NCBI RefSeq assembly: GCF_003814875.1
Contig: NZ_RKQF01000001.1
Span: forward strand, 1,488,001 to 1,552,000
Reading direction: 5' to 3'
Source of the DNA: Streptomyces sp. Ag109_O5-1
GTDB taxonomy: Bacteria; Actinomycetota; Actinomycetes; Streptomycetales; Streptomycetaceae
DNA: 64,000 nucleotides
Positions 11,165-21,091 of this stretch are shown here, piece after piece (the stretch's first letter is position 1; every line of letters begins with the position of its first letter). Below the pieces are notes generated by a model. The model had not been told where the DNA came from. It saw only the letters and a program-made list of their open reading frames with translations, and searched no databases. The position numbers and the translations under genes were made by a program.

Positions 11165-13231
11165 TCAGCTCGCGGTCGCCGCCTGCGGTGCCGGGGCGTA
11201 GCCGGACGGGCGGGTGGTGAAGGTGCCGCGGCCCTGGGTGCGGCCGCGCAGCCGGGTCGCGTAGCCGAAGAGTTCGGCCAGCGGCACGGTGGCGGTCAGG
11301 ACCGCGGCCCCGCCCCGGCTGGCGGAGCCGGTGACCCGGCCGCGCCGGGCGGCCAGGTCGCCGAGCACGCCGCCCACCGCGTCCTCGGGCACGGTGACCG
11401 TGACCTCGGCGACCGGCTCCAGGAGGACCGTCGCGCAGGCGCGCAGGGCTTCGCGGAGTCCGAGCTTCCCGGCCGTGCGGAACGCCGTGTCCGAGGAGTC
11501 CTTCACATGCGTCGACCCGTCCGTGAGGGTGACCCGCAGCCCGGTGACCGGGTGCCCGCCGAGGGGGCCCTCGGTGAGGGCGTCCCGGCAGCCGGCCTCG
11601 ACCGCGCGGACGTACTCCTGCGGCACACGGCCGCCGACGACGGCCGACCGGAACTCGAAGCCGGCCTCGTGCCCCAGGGGTTCGACGTCCAGGACGACAT
11701 GCGCGAACTGCCCCGCGCCGCCGGTCTGGTGGACATGCCGGTGGACGAACCCCGTGACCCCGCGGACCACGGTCTCCCGCAGGGCGACGCGCGGCCGGCC
11801 CACCGTGAGCTCGGGACCGCCGTCCCGGCGGACCTTCTCCACCGCGACCTCCAGATGCAGTTCACCCATCCCGGACAGCACCGTCTGCCCGGTCTCGGCG
11901 TCGGTGCGCACCACCAGCGAGGGGTCCTCCTCGACGAGCCGGGCCAGCGCCTGGGCGAGCCGGTCGGTGTCGGTACGGCGACGGGCCTCGACGGCGACGG
12001 ACACCACCGGGTCCGGGGCGACGGGCGGTTCCAGGAGCAACGGGGCGCCCGGAGCGCACAGCGTGGCGCCGGGACGCGCCGACTTCAGTCCCACCACCGC
12101 GACGATGTCACCGGCCACCGCCCGGTCGAGAGGTTCGTGCCGGTCGGCCATGACGCGGAGGATGCGGGCGACGCGCTCGGTGCGCCGGGTGGCCGGGTCC
12201 CACACGGTGTCTCCCTTCTCGATCGTGCCCGAGTAGACGCGGACATGGGTGAGGCGTCCGGTGGCGGTCGCGGTCACTTTGAACGCGAGGGCCGCGAACG
12301 GCCCTTCGGGGTCGGCGGTCCGCCGCTCCTCGGCGCCCTGGTGGGTGCCGCGTACGGCGGGCACGTCGAGCGGCGAGGGCAGATAGGCCACCACCGCGTC
12401 GAGGAGCGGCTCGACGCCCCGGTTGCGGTACGCGGAGCCGCACAGGACGACGACGCCGTCGCCGGTCAGGGTGAGCTCGCGCAGAGCGGTGACCAGTGTG
12501 CCGGTGGACAGCCTGCCGGGTGGCGCACAGAACTCCTCCAGCGCGGCCGGGTGCAGCCCGGCCACCGTCTCCTCCAGCGCGTGCCGCCGGCGTTCCGCCT
12601 CCTCCCTGAGGGAAGCGGGCACCGGCCCCGCCACCGCCGTACCACCGCCGTCCGGCCAGACCAGGGCACGCATGCGCACGAGGTCCACGACGCCGGTGAA
12701 GCCGTCCTCCGTGCCGATGGGCAACTGGACGACGAGCGGGGCCGGGTGCAGCCGGGTGCGGATCGACTCGACGGCTCTGTCGAGGTCGGCGCCCGCGCGG
12801 TCCAGCTTGTTCACGAAGGCGATCCTGGGCACGCCGTGCCGGTCGGCCTGCCGCCACACCGACTCGCTCTGCGGCTCCACGCCGGCGACCGCGTCGAACA
12901 CGGCGATCGCGCCGTCGAGGACGCGCAGGGAGCGTTCGACCTCGTCGGCGAAGTCGACGTGGCCGGGGGTGTCGATGAGGTTGACGCGGTGGCCGTCCCA
13001 GGCGCAGCTGACGGCCGCGGCGAAGATGGTGATGCCGCGGTCGCGTTCCTGGGAGTCGAAATCCGTGACGGTGGTGCCGTCGTGGACCTCGCCGCGTTTG
13101 TGGATGGTGCCGGTGGCGAAGAGGATGCGTTCGGTGACGGTGGTCTTTCCGGCGTCGACGTGGGCGAGGATGCCCAGGTTACGAACGACGGCAAGGGGGT
13201 TGACGGAGTTCGGGTGGAGTTCGGTGCGCAT
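11165..13231 (-). CDS. fusB: Elongation factor G-like GTPase (EF-G paralogue)
   Basis: A 688-residue translational GTPase. G motifs: 'AHVDAGKT' at 23-30, 'RDRGITI', 'DTPGH' at 87-91 and 'NKLD' at 141-144; domains II-V follow, with the domain IV tip '[14 protein letters not shown]' matching the EF-G decoding loop rather than the TetM type. It differs from housekeeping FusA, for example '[14 protein letters not shown]' instead of 'MDWMEQEQERGITI'. Streptomyces carry a second EF-G gene of this sort (fusB; the symbol is given by analogy). It might work under stress or drug exposure; that is inference. Start ATG 13231 begins the conserved MRTELHP; the frame runs further upstream without support. 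An MFS exporter is divergent 0.9 kb away. Confidence 0.88.
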   Translation of the reverse strand: MRTELHPNSVNPLAVVRNLGILAHVDAGKTTVTERILFATGTIHKRGEVHDGTTVTDFDSQERDRGITIFAAAVSCAWDGHRVNLIDTPGHVDFADEVERSLRVLDGAIAVFDAVAGVEPQSESVWRQADRHGVPRIAFVNKLDRAGADLDRAVESIRTRLHPAPLVVQLPIGTEDGFTGVVDLVRMRALVWPDGGGTAVAGPVPASLREEAERRRHALEETVAGLHPAALEEFCAPPGRLSTGTLVTALRELTLTGDGVVVLCGSAYRNRGVEPLLDAVVAYLPSPLDVPAVRGTHQGAEERRTADPEGPFAALAFKVTATATGRLTHVRVYSGTIEKGDTVWDPATRRTERVARILRVMADRHEPLDRAVAGDIVAVVGLKSARPGATLCAPGAPLLLEPPVAPDPVVSVAVEARRRTDTDRLAQALARLVEEDPSLVVRTDAETGQTVLSGMGELHLEVAVEKVRRDGGPELTVGRPRVALRETVVRGVTGFVHRHVHQTGGAGQFAHVVLDVEPLGHEAGFEFRSAVVGGRVPQEYVRAVEAGCRDALTEGPLGGHPVTGLRVTLTDGSTHVKDSSDTAFRTAGKLGLREALRACATVLLEPVAEVTVTVPEDAVGGVLGDLAARRGRVTGSASRGGAAVLTATVPLAELFGYATRLRGRTQGRGTFTTRPSGYAPAPQAATAS

Positions 13232-14165
13232 GGCCCGATGCCTTTCGATTGCGGTTCCCGGACGGTTCCGGAATGGGCAGCGCAATTCCCCGTGCGGCGA
13301 AGTTCGCCGGACGCGACTGACGGCACGTCAAAAGGCTGGCATATGCCGGGAGTTGTTGAGGCCGTCGCGTGTCACGGAGTCCGGTACCGGCCGCGCAGCG
13401 GGCACCGGAGGGCCGAGGACACGAGGATCACCTCGTAGCGGGAGCACGGGGAGACGACAGCGGCACGGTCACGCACAGCCCTCTCCCCTCATTCGTCCGA
13501 ACTCGTCACGACAAAGCACCGGAACCGCGTTCCACGGCTACGGTGCGTGATACCTGGCGAGTGTAGACAGCAGGCCGGGGGCCCGGCACCCGGTTTTCCG
13601 ACCAGGTGACACACCCTTCCCTGAGATGCCGGTTCGTTCCCTTTTCTCCGCCCCTCGGGGAATACGACGGCACGTTGTCCCGACATTTTCCGGACATTCA
13701 TCCGGCCGGCCCCGATAACTCCACGGGCCCTGAACGCGCTTTCCGGATCGACGGCCGGAGAGGGGGCAGTTCACCGGTCGAGACCGCCGCAACTCCAGCG
13801 ATTGGCCGAAAAACACGCTTTACGGCTCCCAGCCGGACATCGGGGCGCCCATCTCCTTCACCGGGACCCCCGCCCCGGGAATGGACGTCCGGTACGCCCC
13901 GGATGCACATCTTCCCGGGTGAAGCATGGAGTGCGTCTTCTCATCACAGCGCAGCCGGAGTTACTGTGGAACATACGTGGACATTCCGTGAAGTGCTGCT
14001 CATGGCTGAGAAATTAGGATCCCGCCTCGGGTTCCGGCGGGGCGCGCAATGGCCGGGATGCGGTACTTCCCGGTGGCCGATGGACGCTCTGCCACTTCAC
14101 CAGCAGGCCTAATCTGATGCGCGGGCAGGCCGAATGGGACCGGCAGGCGGACGGATTGGACTCGA
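13232..14165. other. Long gene-free interval between EF-G paralogue and MFS gene
   Basis: About 930 bases with no convincing gene on either strand; the longest open frame (13606-14112, plus) has no recognisable features. The length is unusual for Streptomyces and leaves room for long leaders or a small RNA for either neighbour. No riboswitch or tRNA could be recognised by eye. Confidence 0.5.
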
Positions 14166-15401
14166 TTGGACACGCAAAGGACGCGGAGAGCGCCGTTCGC
14201 CGCGCTGCGCCGGGGTGCCGCGATGCCGGTCGCCGCGCAGGTGCTCATCGCGGGGACGATCTTCTCCCGTCTCGGTGACACCCTCGCCTCTCTGGGGCTG
14301 GTGCTGCACGCGGCGGACGGGAACATCCGCTTCGGGGTGACCGAGGTACTGCTCGCCGAGCTCATCCCGACGGTGCTAGCGGCGCCGTTGATCGGTTCCG
14401 TGGTGGACCGGTTCAGCGCTCGCGCGGTGTGCCTGTGGGCGCTGCTGGTCCAGTCACTGTCCCTGGGCGCGGCCACCGCGGCCGACGGATTCCATGCGAA
14501 GGTGGCGCTGATCGCGCTGTCGGCCCTGGCCGGAGTGGCCTCGGTGGCCGCCGGGTTCAAGATGCTGCCCGTCGTCGCCGGGGAGCAGCACACCGGACGG
14601 GCCAACAGTCTGCTGACGGCGGGCCTGTCCGTCGCGGGACTGGTCGGGCCGCCCCTGGCCGGTTTCCTGAACTCCCTGTGGGGCACCGCCGCACTGCTGG
14701 CCGCCGACGCCGTCTCCTTCCTGGTGCTCGCCGGCTGCACGATGCTGGCGGTGCCGCGCAGTGTGGACGTGGCGATCGGCCGTCGCCCCGCCACGAAGCT
14801 CGCGGACGGTTACCGTGCGCTGCGCGACGCCCCGGTCGTGGGCACGCTGATGCCGGCGCTGGCGGCGGCGATGCTGGCCACCAGCATCGAGGGCGTCGCG
14901 GGCGTCTACTACCTGCGAGGCGTGGCCGACGGCAACGACACCGTCTTCGGCCTCTTCCTGGCGACCTGGGCCCTGGGATCCATTCCGGGCGCGCTGCTCG
15001 CGGGCCGTGCGGGGTGGAGCGACCGGCACACCGCGCTGATCCTCGGCGGTGTCTCGGGCATCGGCCTCGGTCTGCTCCTCGCCGGCCTCGTCCCGGTCGC
15101 CGCGGTGATGTTCCCGCTGTTCCTCATGGGAGGCTTCGGCAACGGCGCCTGCAACGTCGGCCTGCGCAACGCGGTGCACGCGCACGTACCGGCCGAGGTG
15201 CACGGCAGCGCCTGGGCCTGTTTCCAGGCACTGTCCCGCAGTTGTATCGGCCTCGGCTATCTGCTGGGCACCCCGAACAGTCTGATCTCCAGCCGGGGGC
15301 AGGTGATCATCTCGGGTGCCATCCCCCTGGTGGCGATCGTGTGGGCGGCCGTGGCCACCCTCCGCCGGGGCGAGTCCACCGTGACGGAACCTTCCGCCTG
15401 A
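14166..15401 (+). CDS. MFS transporter
   Basis: A 411-residue major facilitator with about 12 helices and the loop 2-3 motif 'GSVVDRFSARAV' (a motif A variant). It resembles the DHA3-type exporters that pump drugs or macrolides. The start is uncertain: TTG at 14166 is followed by MDTQRTRR; an ATG at 14223 is the alternative, and neither has a strong ribosome site. It is monocistronic, ending at a small hairpin. The substrate is unknown; being divergent from an EF-G paralogue hints at antibiotic self-protection, but only as inference. Confidence 0.85.
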   Translation: MDTQRTRRAPFAALRRGAAMPVAAQVLIAGTIFSRLGDTLASLGLVLHAADGNIRFGVTEVLLAELIPTVLAAPLIGSVVDRFSARAVCLWALLVQSLSLGAATAADGFHAKVALIALSALAGVASVAAGFKMLPVVAGEQHTGRANSLLTAGLSVAGLVGPPLAGFLNSLWGTAALLAADAVSFLVLAGCTMLAVPRSVDVAIGRRPATKLADGYRALRDAPVVGTLMPALAAAMLATSIEGVAGVYYLRGVADGNDTVFGLFLATWALGSIPGALLAGRAGWSDRHTALILGGVSGIGLGLLLAGLVPVAAVMFPLFLMGGFGNGACNVGLRNAVHAHVPAEVHGSAWACFQALSRSCIGLGYLLGTPNSLISSRGQVIISGAIPLVAIVWAAVATLRRGESTVTEPSA

Positions 15402-15405
15402 GGCA

Positions 15406-15421
15406 CCGACCGACTGGTCGG
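15406..15421 (+). terminator. Short hairpin after MFS gene
   Basis: CCGACC - GACT - GGTCGG lies five bases past the MFS stop codon. Confidence 0.45.
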
Positions 15422-15584
15422 AAAGTAGCGGACGCCCGTGCGGCCCGGCTCAAGTCGTGGCCGTCGGCCGCGGTGAACGACCCTCGCCCCAGGAAGCCGC
15501 ACGGCGAGGGCGCTCCGGTCGTCGACAACCCGGACCGCCGCCCATGCGCGGGGAGTTGGCCACGACGACCCGTTCGGATCCAGT

Positions 15585-15603
15585 TGGTCTAGTCCTCTTG
15601 ACG
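15585..15603 (+). promoter_or_regulatory. Chitinase-type operator with adjoining -35 box
   Basis: TGGTCTAGTCCT (15585-15596) matches 10 of 12 positions of the Streptomyces chitinase direct-repeat element and the core of the DasR site (TGGTCTAGACCA). A TTGACG -35-like box follows at 15598-15603. Known chitinase promoters have the same arrangement of element and -35 region, so control by DasR or a chitin two-component system is likely. Confidence 0.6.
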
Positions 15604-15621
15604 GAGAAGGCTCACGGCGCT

Positions 15622-15635
15622 TTGGTATGTACCAA
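15622..15635 (+). promoter_or_regulatory. Perfect palindrome near the chitinase -10 region
   Basis: TTGGTA - TG - TACCAA lies 18 bases downstream of the TTGACG box, where the -10 region should be, and 44 bases before the start codon. It could be a second operator. Confidence 0.45.
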
Positions 15636-15679
15636 CCGCACCGGCCCCCCCTGATGGGCATCCCGAAAGGGCCAATGTC

Positions 15680-17383
15680 ATGCACCTGGCGAGATTCGCG
15701 GCTTCCGCGTGTGCCCTCGCGCTCACGGCCACCGGCGTCGCCGTCGCGCTGGCCCCCGACGGCAGCGCCGCGGCGGGCAGCGTCTACTCCGTGGCTCCCT
15801 ACGTCGACATGTCGAACAGTCAGGAAGGACTGCTCGACACCGCCGTCACCGGACACGGGCTCAAGGCCTACACCGCGGCCTTCGTGCTCGGCGAGGGCTG
15901 CACCCAGATCTGGGGCGACACGCTCCCCATCGGCAACGACTCCTACACCGACCCCGAGATCGCCAAGGCGAAGTCCGAGGGCGCGTCCGTCATCGTCTCC
16001 TCCGGCGGAGCCAGCGGCGAGCCGCTCGCCTGGACGTGCTCCACCCAGAGCAGCATCGACGCCGGATACCAGGCCATCATCAACGACTACGGCGTCACCC
16101 GGCTCGACTTCGACGTCGAGGGCGCCGCGATCGCGGACACCGCGGCCGCGGCCCGTCAGATGCAGGCGATGAAGGACCTCAAGGCGTCCAACCCGAACCT
16201 GCAGTTCTCCATGACCCTGCCGGTGCTGACGAGCGGGCTGACCGGCGACGGTGTCAACATCCTCAAGGCCGCGAAGAACGCGGGCATCAAGATCGACGTG
16301 GTCAACATCATGACCATGGACTACTACGCCGGCACCGGCACCGAGATGGGCCAGGCCGCCCTCTCCGCGGCCCGGGCCACGCTCGCGCAGATGCAGTCCG
16401 TCGACTCCGGCTACACCTACGCCAACCTCGGGATCACCCCGATGATCGGCAAGAACGACGACGGCTCCACCTTCACGCTCGCGGACGCCCAGACGGTGGA
16501 GAGCTTCGCCGCGCAGAACGGCGTCGGGCGGCTGGCATTCTGGTCGGCCAACCGGGACCAGCCGTGCAGCGGCAGCGCCAACTCGCTGTCCACCTGCAGT
16601 GAGATCAGCCAGAACAGTCTCGCGTTCACCGACGCCTTCGTGCCCTACGAGGGCAGTTCGGGCGGCGGCGGAGGCACCACCACCGACTTCTCCCTCGCCC
16701 TGTCCCCGGGCAGCGCCTCGGCGGCCCAGGGCGGTTCGGCGACAGCGACCGTCTCCACCGCCGTCACCGCCGGCAGCGCGGAATCCGTCAGCCTCTCCGC
16801 CTCCGGCGCGCCCTCCGGTGTGAGCGTCTCCTTCAGCCCCACCTCCGTGACGTCCGGCGGCAGTTCGACACTGACCGCGACCGTCGGCACGTCCGTGGCC
16901 GCGGGCAGCTATCCGATCACCGTCACCGGCACCGCATCGAGCGGCAGCCACAGCGCGACCTACACGCTCACCGTCACCACCAGCGGCAGCGGAGGCGGCG
17001 GGGGTTCGCTGACCAACGCAGGCTTCGAGACCGGCAGTCCGAGCCCTTGGACCTGCACGGGCGGCAGCTCGGTGGTGTCCAGCCCGGTCCACAGCGGCAG
17101 CCACAGCCTTCAGGTCACCCCGAGCTCCAGCAGCACCGGAGAATGCGACCAGACCGTCACCCTGTCCCCCAATCACACCTACACACTGAGCGGTTGGGTG
17201 CAGGGACCGTACGCGTACATCGGAGTCTCGGGCGGCGCCAGTGCGAGCACCTGGTCGAACAACACGAGCTGGAACCAGCTGACGGTGAGCTTCACCACCG
17301 GCAGCAGCGGAACGGTCACCGTCTTCGTCCACGGCTGGTACGGCCAGTCCGACGTCCACGCCGACGACTTCAGCCTGAGCTGA
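15680..17383 (+). CDS. Secreted GH18 chitinase-like enzyme with C-terminal carbohydrate-binding domain
   Basis: A 567-residue secreted protein. Signal peptide about 1-32 (cleavage after 'SAAAG' region). The GH18 TIM barrel covers about 35-320, with the catalytic strand 'RLDFDVEGAA' (D-x-D-x-E; Glu is the proton donor) and the beta-6 motif 'IDVVNIMTMDYYAG'. A Gly-rich linker leads to an Ig/FnIII-like domain (about 330-430) and, after a second Gly linker, a CenC-like CBM ('LTNAGFETGSPSPWTCTG' to the end). It would degrade chitin outside the cell. Upstream sequence carries a chitinase-type operator. It converges on the GH92 gene. Confidence 0.92.
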   Translation: MHLARFAASACALALTATGVAVALAPDGSAAAGSVYSVAPYVDMSNSQEGLLDTAVTGHGLKAYTAAFVLGEGCTQIWGDTLPIGNDSYTDPEIAKAKSEGASVIVSSGGASGEPLAWTCSTQSSIDAGYQAIINDYGVTRLDFDVEGAAIADTAAAARQMQAMKDLKASNPNLQFSMTLPVLTSGLTGDGVNILKAAKNAGIKIDVVNIMTMDYYAGTGTEMGQAALSAARATLAQMQSVDSGYTYANLGITPMIGKNDDGSTFTLADAQTVESFAAQNGVGRLAFWSANRDQPCSGSANSLSTCSEISQNSLAFTDAFVPYEGSSGGGGGTTTDFSLALSPGSASAAQGGSATATVSTAVTAGSAESVSLSASGAPSGVSVSFSPTSVTSGGSSTLTATVGTSVAAGSYPITVTGTASSGSHSATYTLTVTTSGSGGGGGSLTNAGFETGSPSPWTCTGGSSVVSSPVHSGSHSLQVTPSSSSTGECDQTVTLSPNHTYTLSGWVQGPYAYIGVSGGASASTWSNNTSWNQLTVSFTTGSSGTVTVFVHGWYGQSDVHADDFSLS

Positions 17384-17400
17384 GGTACCGCATCGGCACG

Positions 17401-17446
17401 GAGCAGGGCCGGTTCCCGGGCGTGCACCCGGGAACCGGCCCTGCTC
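17401..17446. terminator. Bidirectional terminator between GH18 and GH92 genes
   Basis: A perfect 20-bp inverted repeat (17401-17420 and 17427-17446) with a CGTGCA loop, in the 72-base gap between convergent genes. Confidence 0.9.
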
Positions 17447-17455
17447 ATCCGTCCG

Positions 17456-20400
17456 TTACTGACCGAAGCCGTAGGCGAACAGGTGGTCGGTACCCGACGA
17501 ACCGGTCACCGGCAGCGTGACCGAGGCCACCTGCTTGGACGGGTCCAGCGGGACCTTCGTGGCGAAGACGTAGGTCTTCACGCCGTCACGGCCCCCGCTG
17601 CCCGTGTTCCGGTAGGCCGTGGTGACGGCCGTCGTGTCACCCGCCATCGGCTGCCTGGAGCCGCCGTTGAGCGTCCAGTCCGAGAAGCCGACCGTCGCCT
17701 TCGAGGTGGTGCCGTCGGTGTAGGTGACGGTCACCGTGCCCGAGACCCCGCTGCCGTCGGTCGGCGCGTTGGCCGCCGCGCCCAGCAGACCCAGCGACGC
17801 GCCCGAGGTGCCGGCCGGCATCGGGATGGTCTGGCCGGCCATCTCCAGGTTGTCCGGCTGACCGGACGTCACCGTCGGCCAGGGGTAGGAGATGCCGTCG
17901 ACCGTGAGGGTGGAGCCGCTGGTGACGCCGGCCGCCGACAGCGCGCTCTGCGAGTACGCCCAGCCGCCGTCGTCGAAGCCGCCCGAGAAGCCGGTGCCGT
18001 CGGGGTAGATGCCCTCGTTGGTGTCGTACGGCCACAGTGCGCCGGCCTTGGCGACGGCCACGCGGAGGGTCGCCCCGGGCAGTGCCGCACCGGTGCTGTG
18101 GTCGGTCAGGGCGAAGGTGACCGGGAAGCTCCCCTCGTCCGTGCCGGCCGTGACGTGGACCTTCGCCTCGGCGCTGCCCGAGGCGGGGACGGTCAGCGAG
18201 CCGGACGTCGTGTCCAGTGTGACGCCGGAGGGCGCCGTCGCCTTCCAGTCGACCGTGACGGCCGCACTGCCGAGGTTGGTCAGGTCGAGGGTGGCGTCAC
18301 CGGCCGCGCCGGGCTGGAGGACCAGACCGTCGCCGGAGGGACCGGTCGCGGCCAGCACCCGGCCGCCGCCCGTGGTGTCCGACGGCGGCACCGCCGACGG
18401 GCCGGAGGCCCAGGAGGTGTTCGGCTGGGTGCCGAGCGTGTAGTCGAGCGTGCCCGCTCCCTTGAACTGCTGGTACGTCAGCCAGGAGGTGTTCCACGCC
18501 TTGCCCTTGACGTTCAGCGACTGCACGTACGGCGCGTCGGGCGCGGCCTGCGGCGCGTTGATCCGCACCGCCTTGCCGCCGTCGAGGCTCACCTGGGCCA
18601 CCGGGAACGCCGGGCTGCCGAGCACCAGGGTGTCCGTGCCCGGGGTCTCCGGGTACATGCCGAGCTCGGACCAGACGTACCAGGAGCTCATGGCACCGAG
18701 GTCGTCGTTGCCGAACGAGCCGACCGGGGCGTTGAAGTACAGGTCCTGCTGGGCCGCGCGGACGGCCGCCTGGGTCTTCCAGGGCTGGCCGGTGTAGTCG
18801 TACTCCCAGGGGATCTCCACGCTGGGTTCGTTGCTCAGGTCGGCGTCGGTGCTGCCGGGACGGGTGATGTCGTCGAGCAGGCTGTCCAGGTAGGACGAGT
18901 ACGCCTTGGCACCGCCGCGTGCCTGGATGAGCTGCTTCAGGTTGAACGGGACCATGGGGGTGTACTGGGCGGAGGTGCCCTCCACGAACCCGTTGGAGGT
19001 GCCGGGGGCGAAACCGCCCACGAACTGGCCGTCCTTGTTCTTGCCGTGCATGTAACCGGTCTGCGGGTCGAAGACGTTCATCCAGTCCTGGGCGCGGGTG
19101 GCGAACTTCTCGTAGACGGCCGTCTTCCCCAGGGACTTGGCGAAGGCTGCGACGGCGTAGTCGGCGGAGTCGTACTCCAGCTGGGTGGAGACCGGGCCGT
19201 AGAAGTTGCAGCAGCCGTAGTCGTTCTCGTCCAGCGGGAGATAGCCCTTGGCGTCCCGCACGGACTCGCCCGGGCGGTCGTTGTTCGGGACGGTCGCCTC
19301 GTGCTGGAGGGCCGCGAGGGCCTTGCCCGTGTCGAAGCCTCGCGCGCCGAAGGCGTAGGCGTCGGTGATGATGCCGGCGGCCGGGTCACCGACCATCACA
19401 TAGCTCTCGCCGTTGTTCGAGGCCCACTTGGGAAGCAGGCCCGTCTGGTCGTAGCCGTTGAGCATCGAGGTGACGACGTCGCTCGCGACCTTGGGCTCGG
19501 CCATCGCCATCAGCTGGGTCTGGGAGCGGTAGGTGTCCCAGCCGGAGTAGTTGGCGTACTGGGCCTGCTGGCCCTTGGCCAGTTTGTGGACCTGGTTGTC
19601 CATGCCCATGTACTGGCCGTTGTCGTCCGAGAAGACGTTCGGGTGCAGCAGCGCGTGGTAGAGCGCGGTGTAGAACTGCGTCTGCTGGTCCGCGGAGCCG
19701 CCGCCCACCTGGATTTTCTTCAGTACGGCGTTCCAGGCGTCGTGGTTCGCCTGCTCGACGGCGCCGATGTTCCAGTTCCTGATCTCGGCGTTGAGGTTGC
19801 CCGCCGCGTTGGCGTCACTCGTGTACGAGATACCGACCTTGGCCGTCACCTTGGGGTCGGCGGAGGTGTCGAAGGTCAGGTACATGCCGTTCGCACCGGT
19901 GGTGGGAGGCTGGGCGGCCGTGGCGCTCGGTGCGGACGAGGACGTGCCGGAGGCCTTGGCTCCACTCCCGTGGATCGTCGGGGACGGCTTCGCCGGGACG
20001 GTGAAGTGCTGTTCCTTCAGCGGCGCCGACCCGGACTTCTGCGGAGCCGGCCGGACCTTTCCCGCCTTCAGTGACGTCGCGTCGGGGTTGATGGTGCTGC
20101 CGACCCAGGTGCCGCTCGCCGTGAACGGCCGGTCGAACTTGATGTCGAAGTGCAGTGTGTACCTGTTGCTCGCGCCGCAGAAGTGACCGCTGTCGATCGC
20201 GCCGCTGATCTCCTTGCTGTTCACCACCTGGACGCGGGTGCCGTCCACCTGGGTGGCGCCCCCGCTGAGCTTGAACAGCAGGTTCGCCTGCTGACCGGCG
20301 GGGAAGGTGAAGGTGCCCAGCCCGGCGCGGGTGGTGTCGGTCAGTTCGGTCCTGACCCCGTTCGCGTCGGTGACCTTGTACGCGCCGATACCGGCCTGCT

Positions 20401-20839
20401 CGTCGGCGTGGCTGAAGCCGACGGACGTGGTGCCGAGGTCGCCCGACAGGGCGCCGGTCACGGGCAGGACGGGCAGGTCGCCCGCGACGGGGCAGCCGGG
20501 TCCGGACACGTGGGTGAGGCTGAAGCCGGAGACCTTCTTGTCGTTGTACTCGTAGCCGCCGCCGTCGGGACGGTCGGGCGTCGTGTCGGGCCCCCACTGC
20601 ACCATGCCGGCCGGCATGTCGGGGCCGGGGAAGGTGTCCACCGCACCGGAGGTGCCGATGAGGGGGTTGACGACGGACGCGGGGTCCTTCACCAGGGGCG
20701 GCGTCGCGGTGCTCGCGGCCTGGGCGCTTCCGATCGCCGGAAGCGGAAGGACTGCCATGCCCAGGACGCAGATCACGGCGAGGCGTCGGCGGAATCTCGC
20801 GCGGTCGGGTGGTGCGGCTGAACGTCGGGGTCTCACCAT
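17456..20839 (-). CDS. Secreted GH92 alpha-mannosidase with extra C-terminal domains
   Basis: A 1127-residue secreted enzyme. Twin-Arg/basic N terminus and signal peptide to about residue 42 ('...IGSAQA'). The GH92 fold (about 55-790) shows 'VNPLIGTSG', 'DGGGYEYND', 'SGWDTYRSQ', 'NEPSVEIPWEYDY' and the catalytic-site 'GNDDLGAMSSWYVWSELG'. GH92 enzymes are calcium-dependent exo-alpha-mannosidases acting on mannans or N-glycans. After it come a NEW3/Ig-like domain (about 815-915) and a beta-sandwich of about 200 residues with 'GFDDGGWAYS' that probably binds sugar. Start ATG 20839 has GGAGG six bases upstream. A LacI-type palindrome lies about 105 bases upstream. Confidence 0.92.
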   Translation of the reverse strand: MVRPRRSAAPPDRARFRRRLAVICVLGMAVLPLPAIGSAQAASTATPPLVKDPASVVNPLIGTSGAVDTFPGPDMPAGMVQWGPDTTPDRPDGGGYEYNDKKVSGFSLTHVSGPGCPVAGDLPVLPVTGALSGDLGTTSVGFSHADEQAGIGAYKVTDANGVRTELTDTTRAGLGTFTFPAGQQANLLFKLSGGATQVDGTRVQVVNSKEISGAIDSGHFCGASNRYTLHFDIKFDRPFTASGTWVGSTINPDATSLKAGKVRPAPQKSGSAPLKEQHFTVPAKPSPTIHGSGAKASGTSSSAPSATAAQPPTTGANGMYLTFDTSADPKVTAKVGISYTSDANAAGNLNAEIRNWNIGAVEQANHDAWNAVLKKIQVGGGSADQQTQFYTALYHALLHPNVFSDDNGQYMGMDNQVHKLAKGQQAQYANYSGWDTYRSQTQLMAMAEPKVASDVVTSMLNGYDQTGLLPKWASNNGESYVMVGDPAAGIITDAYAFGARGFDTGKALAALQHEATVPNNDRPGESVRDAKGYLPLDENDYGCCNFYGPVSTQLEYDSADYAVAAFAKSLGKTAVYEKFATRAQDWMNVFDPQTGYMHGKNKDGQFVGGFAPGTSNGFVEGTSAQYTPMVPFNLKQLIQARGGAKAYSSYLDSLLDDITRPGSTDADLSNEPSVEIPWEYDYTGQPWKTQAAVRAAQQDLYFNAPVGSFGNDDLGAMSSWYVWSELGMYPETPGTDTLVLGSPAFPVAQVSLDGGKAVRINAPQAAPDAPYVQSLNVKGKAWNTSWLTYQQFKGAGTLDYTLGTQPNTSWASGPSAVPPSDTTGGGRVLAATGPSGDGLVLQPGAAGDATLDLTNLGSAAVTVDWKATAPSGVTLDTTSGSLTVPASGSAEAKVHVTAGTDEGSFPVTFALTDHSTGAALPGATLRVAVAKAGALWPYDTNEGIYPDGTGFSGGFDDGGWAYSQSALSAAGVTSGSTLTVDGISYPWPTVTSGQPDNLEMAGQTIPMPAGTSGASLGLLGAAANAPTDGSGVSGTVTVTYTDGTTSKATVGFSDWTLNGGSRQPMAGDTTAVTTAYRNTGSGGRDGVKTYVFATKVPLDPSKQVASVTLPVTGSSGTDHLFAYGFGQ

Positions 20840-20942
20840 CGGTTGCCTCCGCAGCAGTTCGTGCTTCGCACATCAGGTGTCGGCGCGCCGAAAAACACCG
20901 GAATGCCGGCGACAGGCAACGGTTCCGGTCGCTTCCACGGCC

Positions 20943-20956
20943 TGACAACGTTGCCA
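20943..20956. promoter_or_regulatory. LacI-type operator upstream of GH92
   Basis: TGACAACGTTGCCA is a near-perfect palindrome around CAACGTTG and fits the usual LacI-family site TGACAACGTTGTCA. It is about 105 bases before the GH92 start. No LacI gene is in the window. Confidence 0.55.
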
Positions 20957-21091
20957 TGCACGAGTGTTGAGTGAAACGTGTGTGCTTGCGACATGTCAAC
21001 GAGGCCCACAGGACTTTTTGATTGCGAAGTTCACGGACGGATGCCGACCCCGGCCGGACACAGTGCTCAACCGCGGGATTCCTTGCGGAAG

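Noticed and set aside
11165..13231. Ribosomal protection protein (TetM/OtrA type)
   Set aside because: The domain IV tip and overall motifs match EF-G, not TetM.
10703..13438. 911-codon plus-strand open frame opposite the EF-G paralogue
   Set aside because: Low-complexity Arg/Gly/Asp composition, no domain, antisense to a clear EF-G; a by-product of GC-rich codon bias.
15257..17359. 700-codon minus-strand open frame opposite the chitinase-like gene
   Set aside because: Antisense artefact without any recognisable domain; the plus strand encodes a full GH18 protein with signal peptide and CBM.
15680..17383. Missing first Asp of D-x-x-D-x-D-x-E as an inactivating change in GH18
   Set aside because: The D-x-D-x-E core with the proton-donor Glu is intact, and related actinomycete GH18 enzymes also lack the first Asp as far as I recall.
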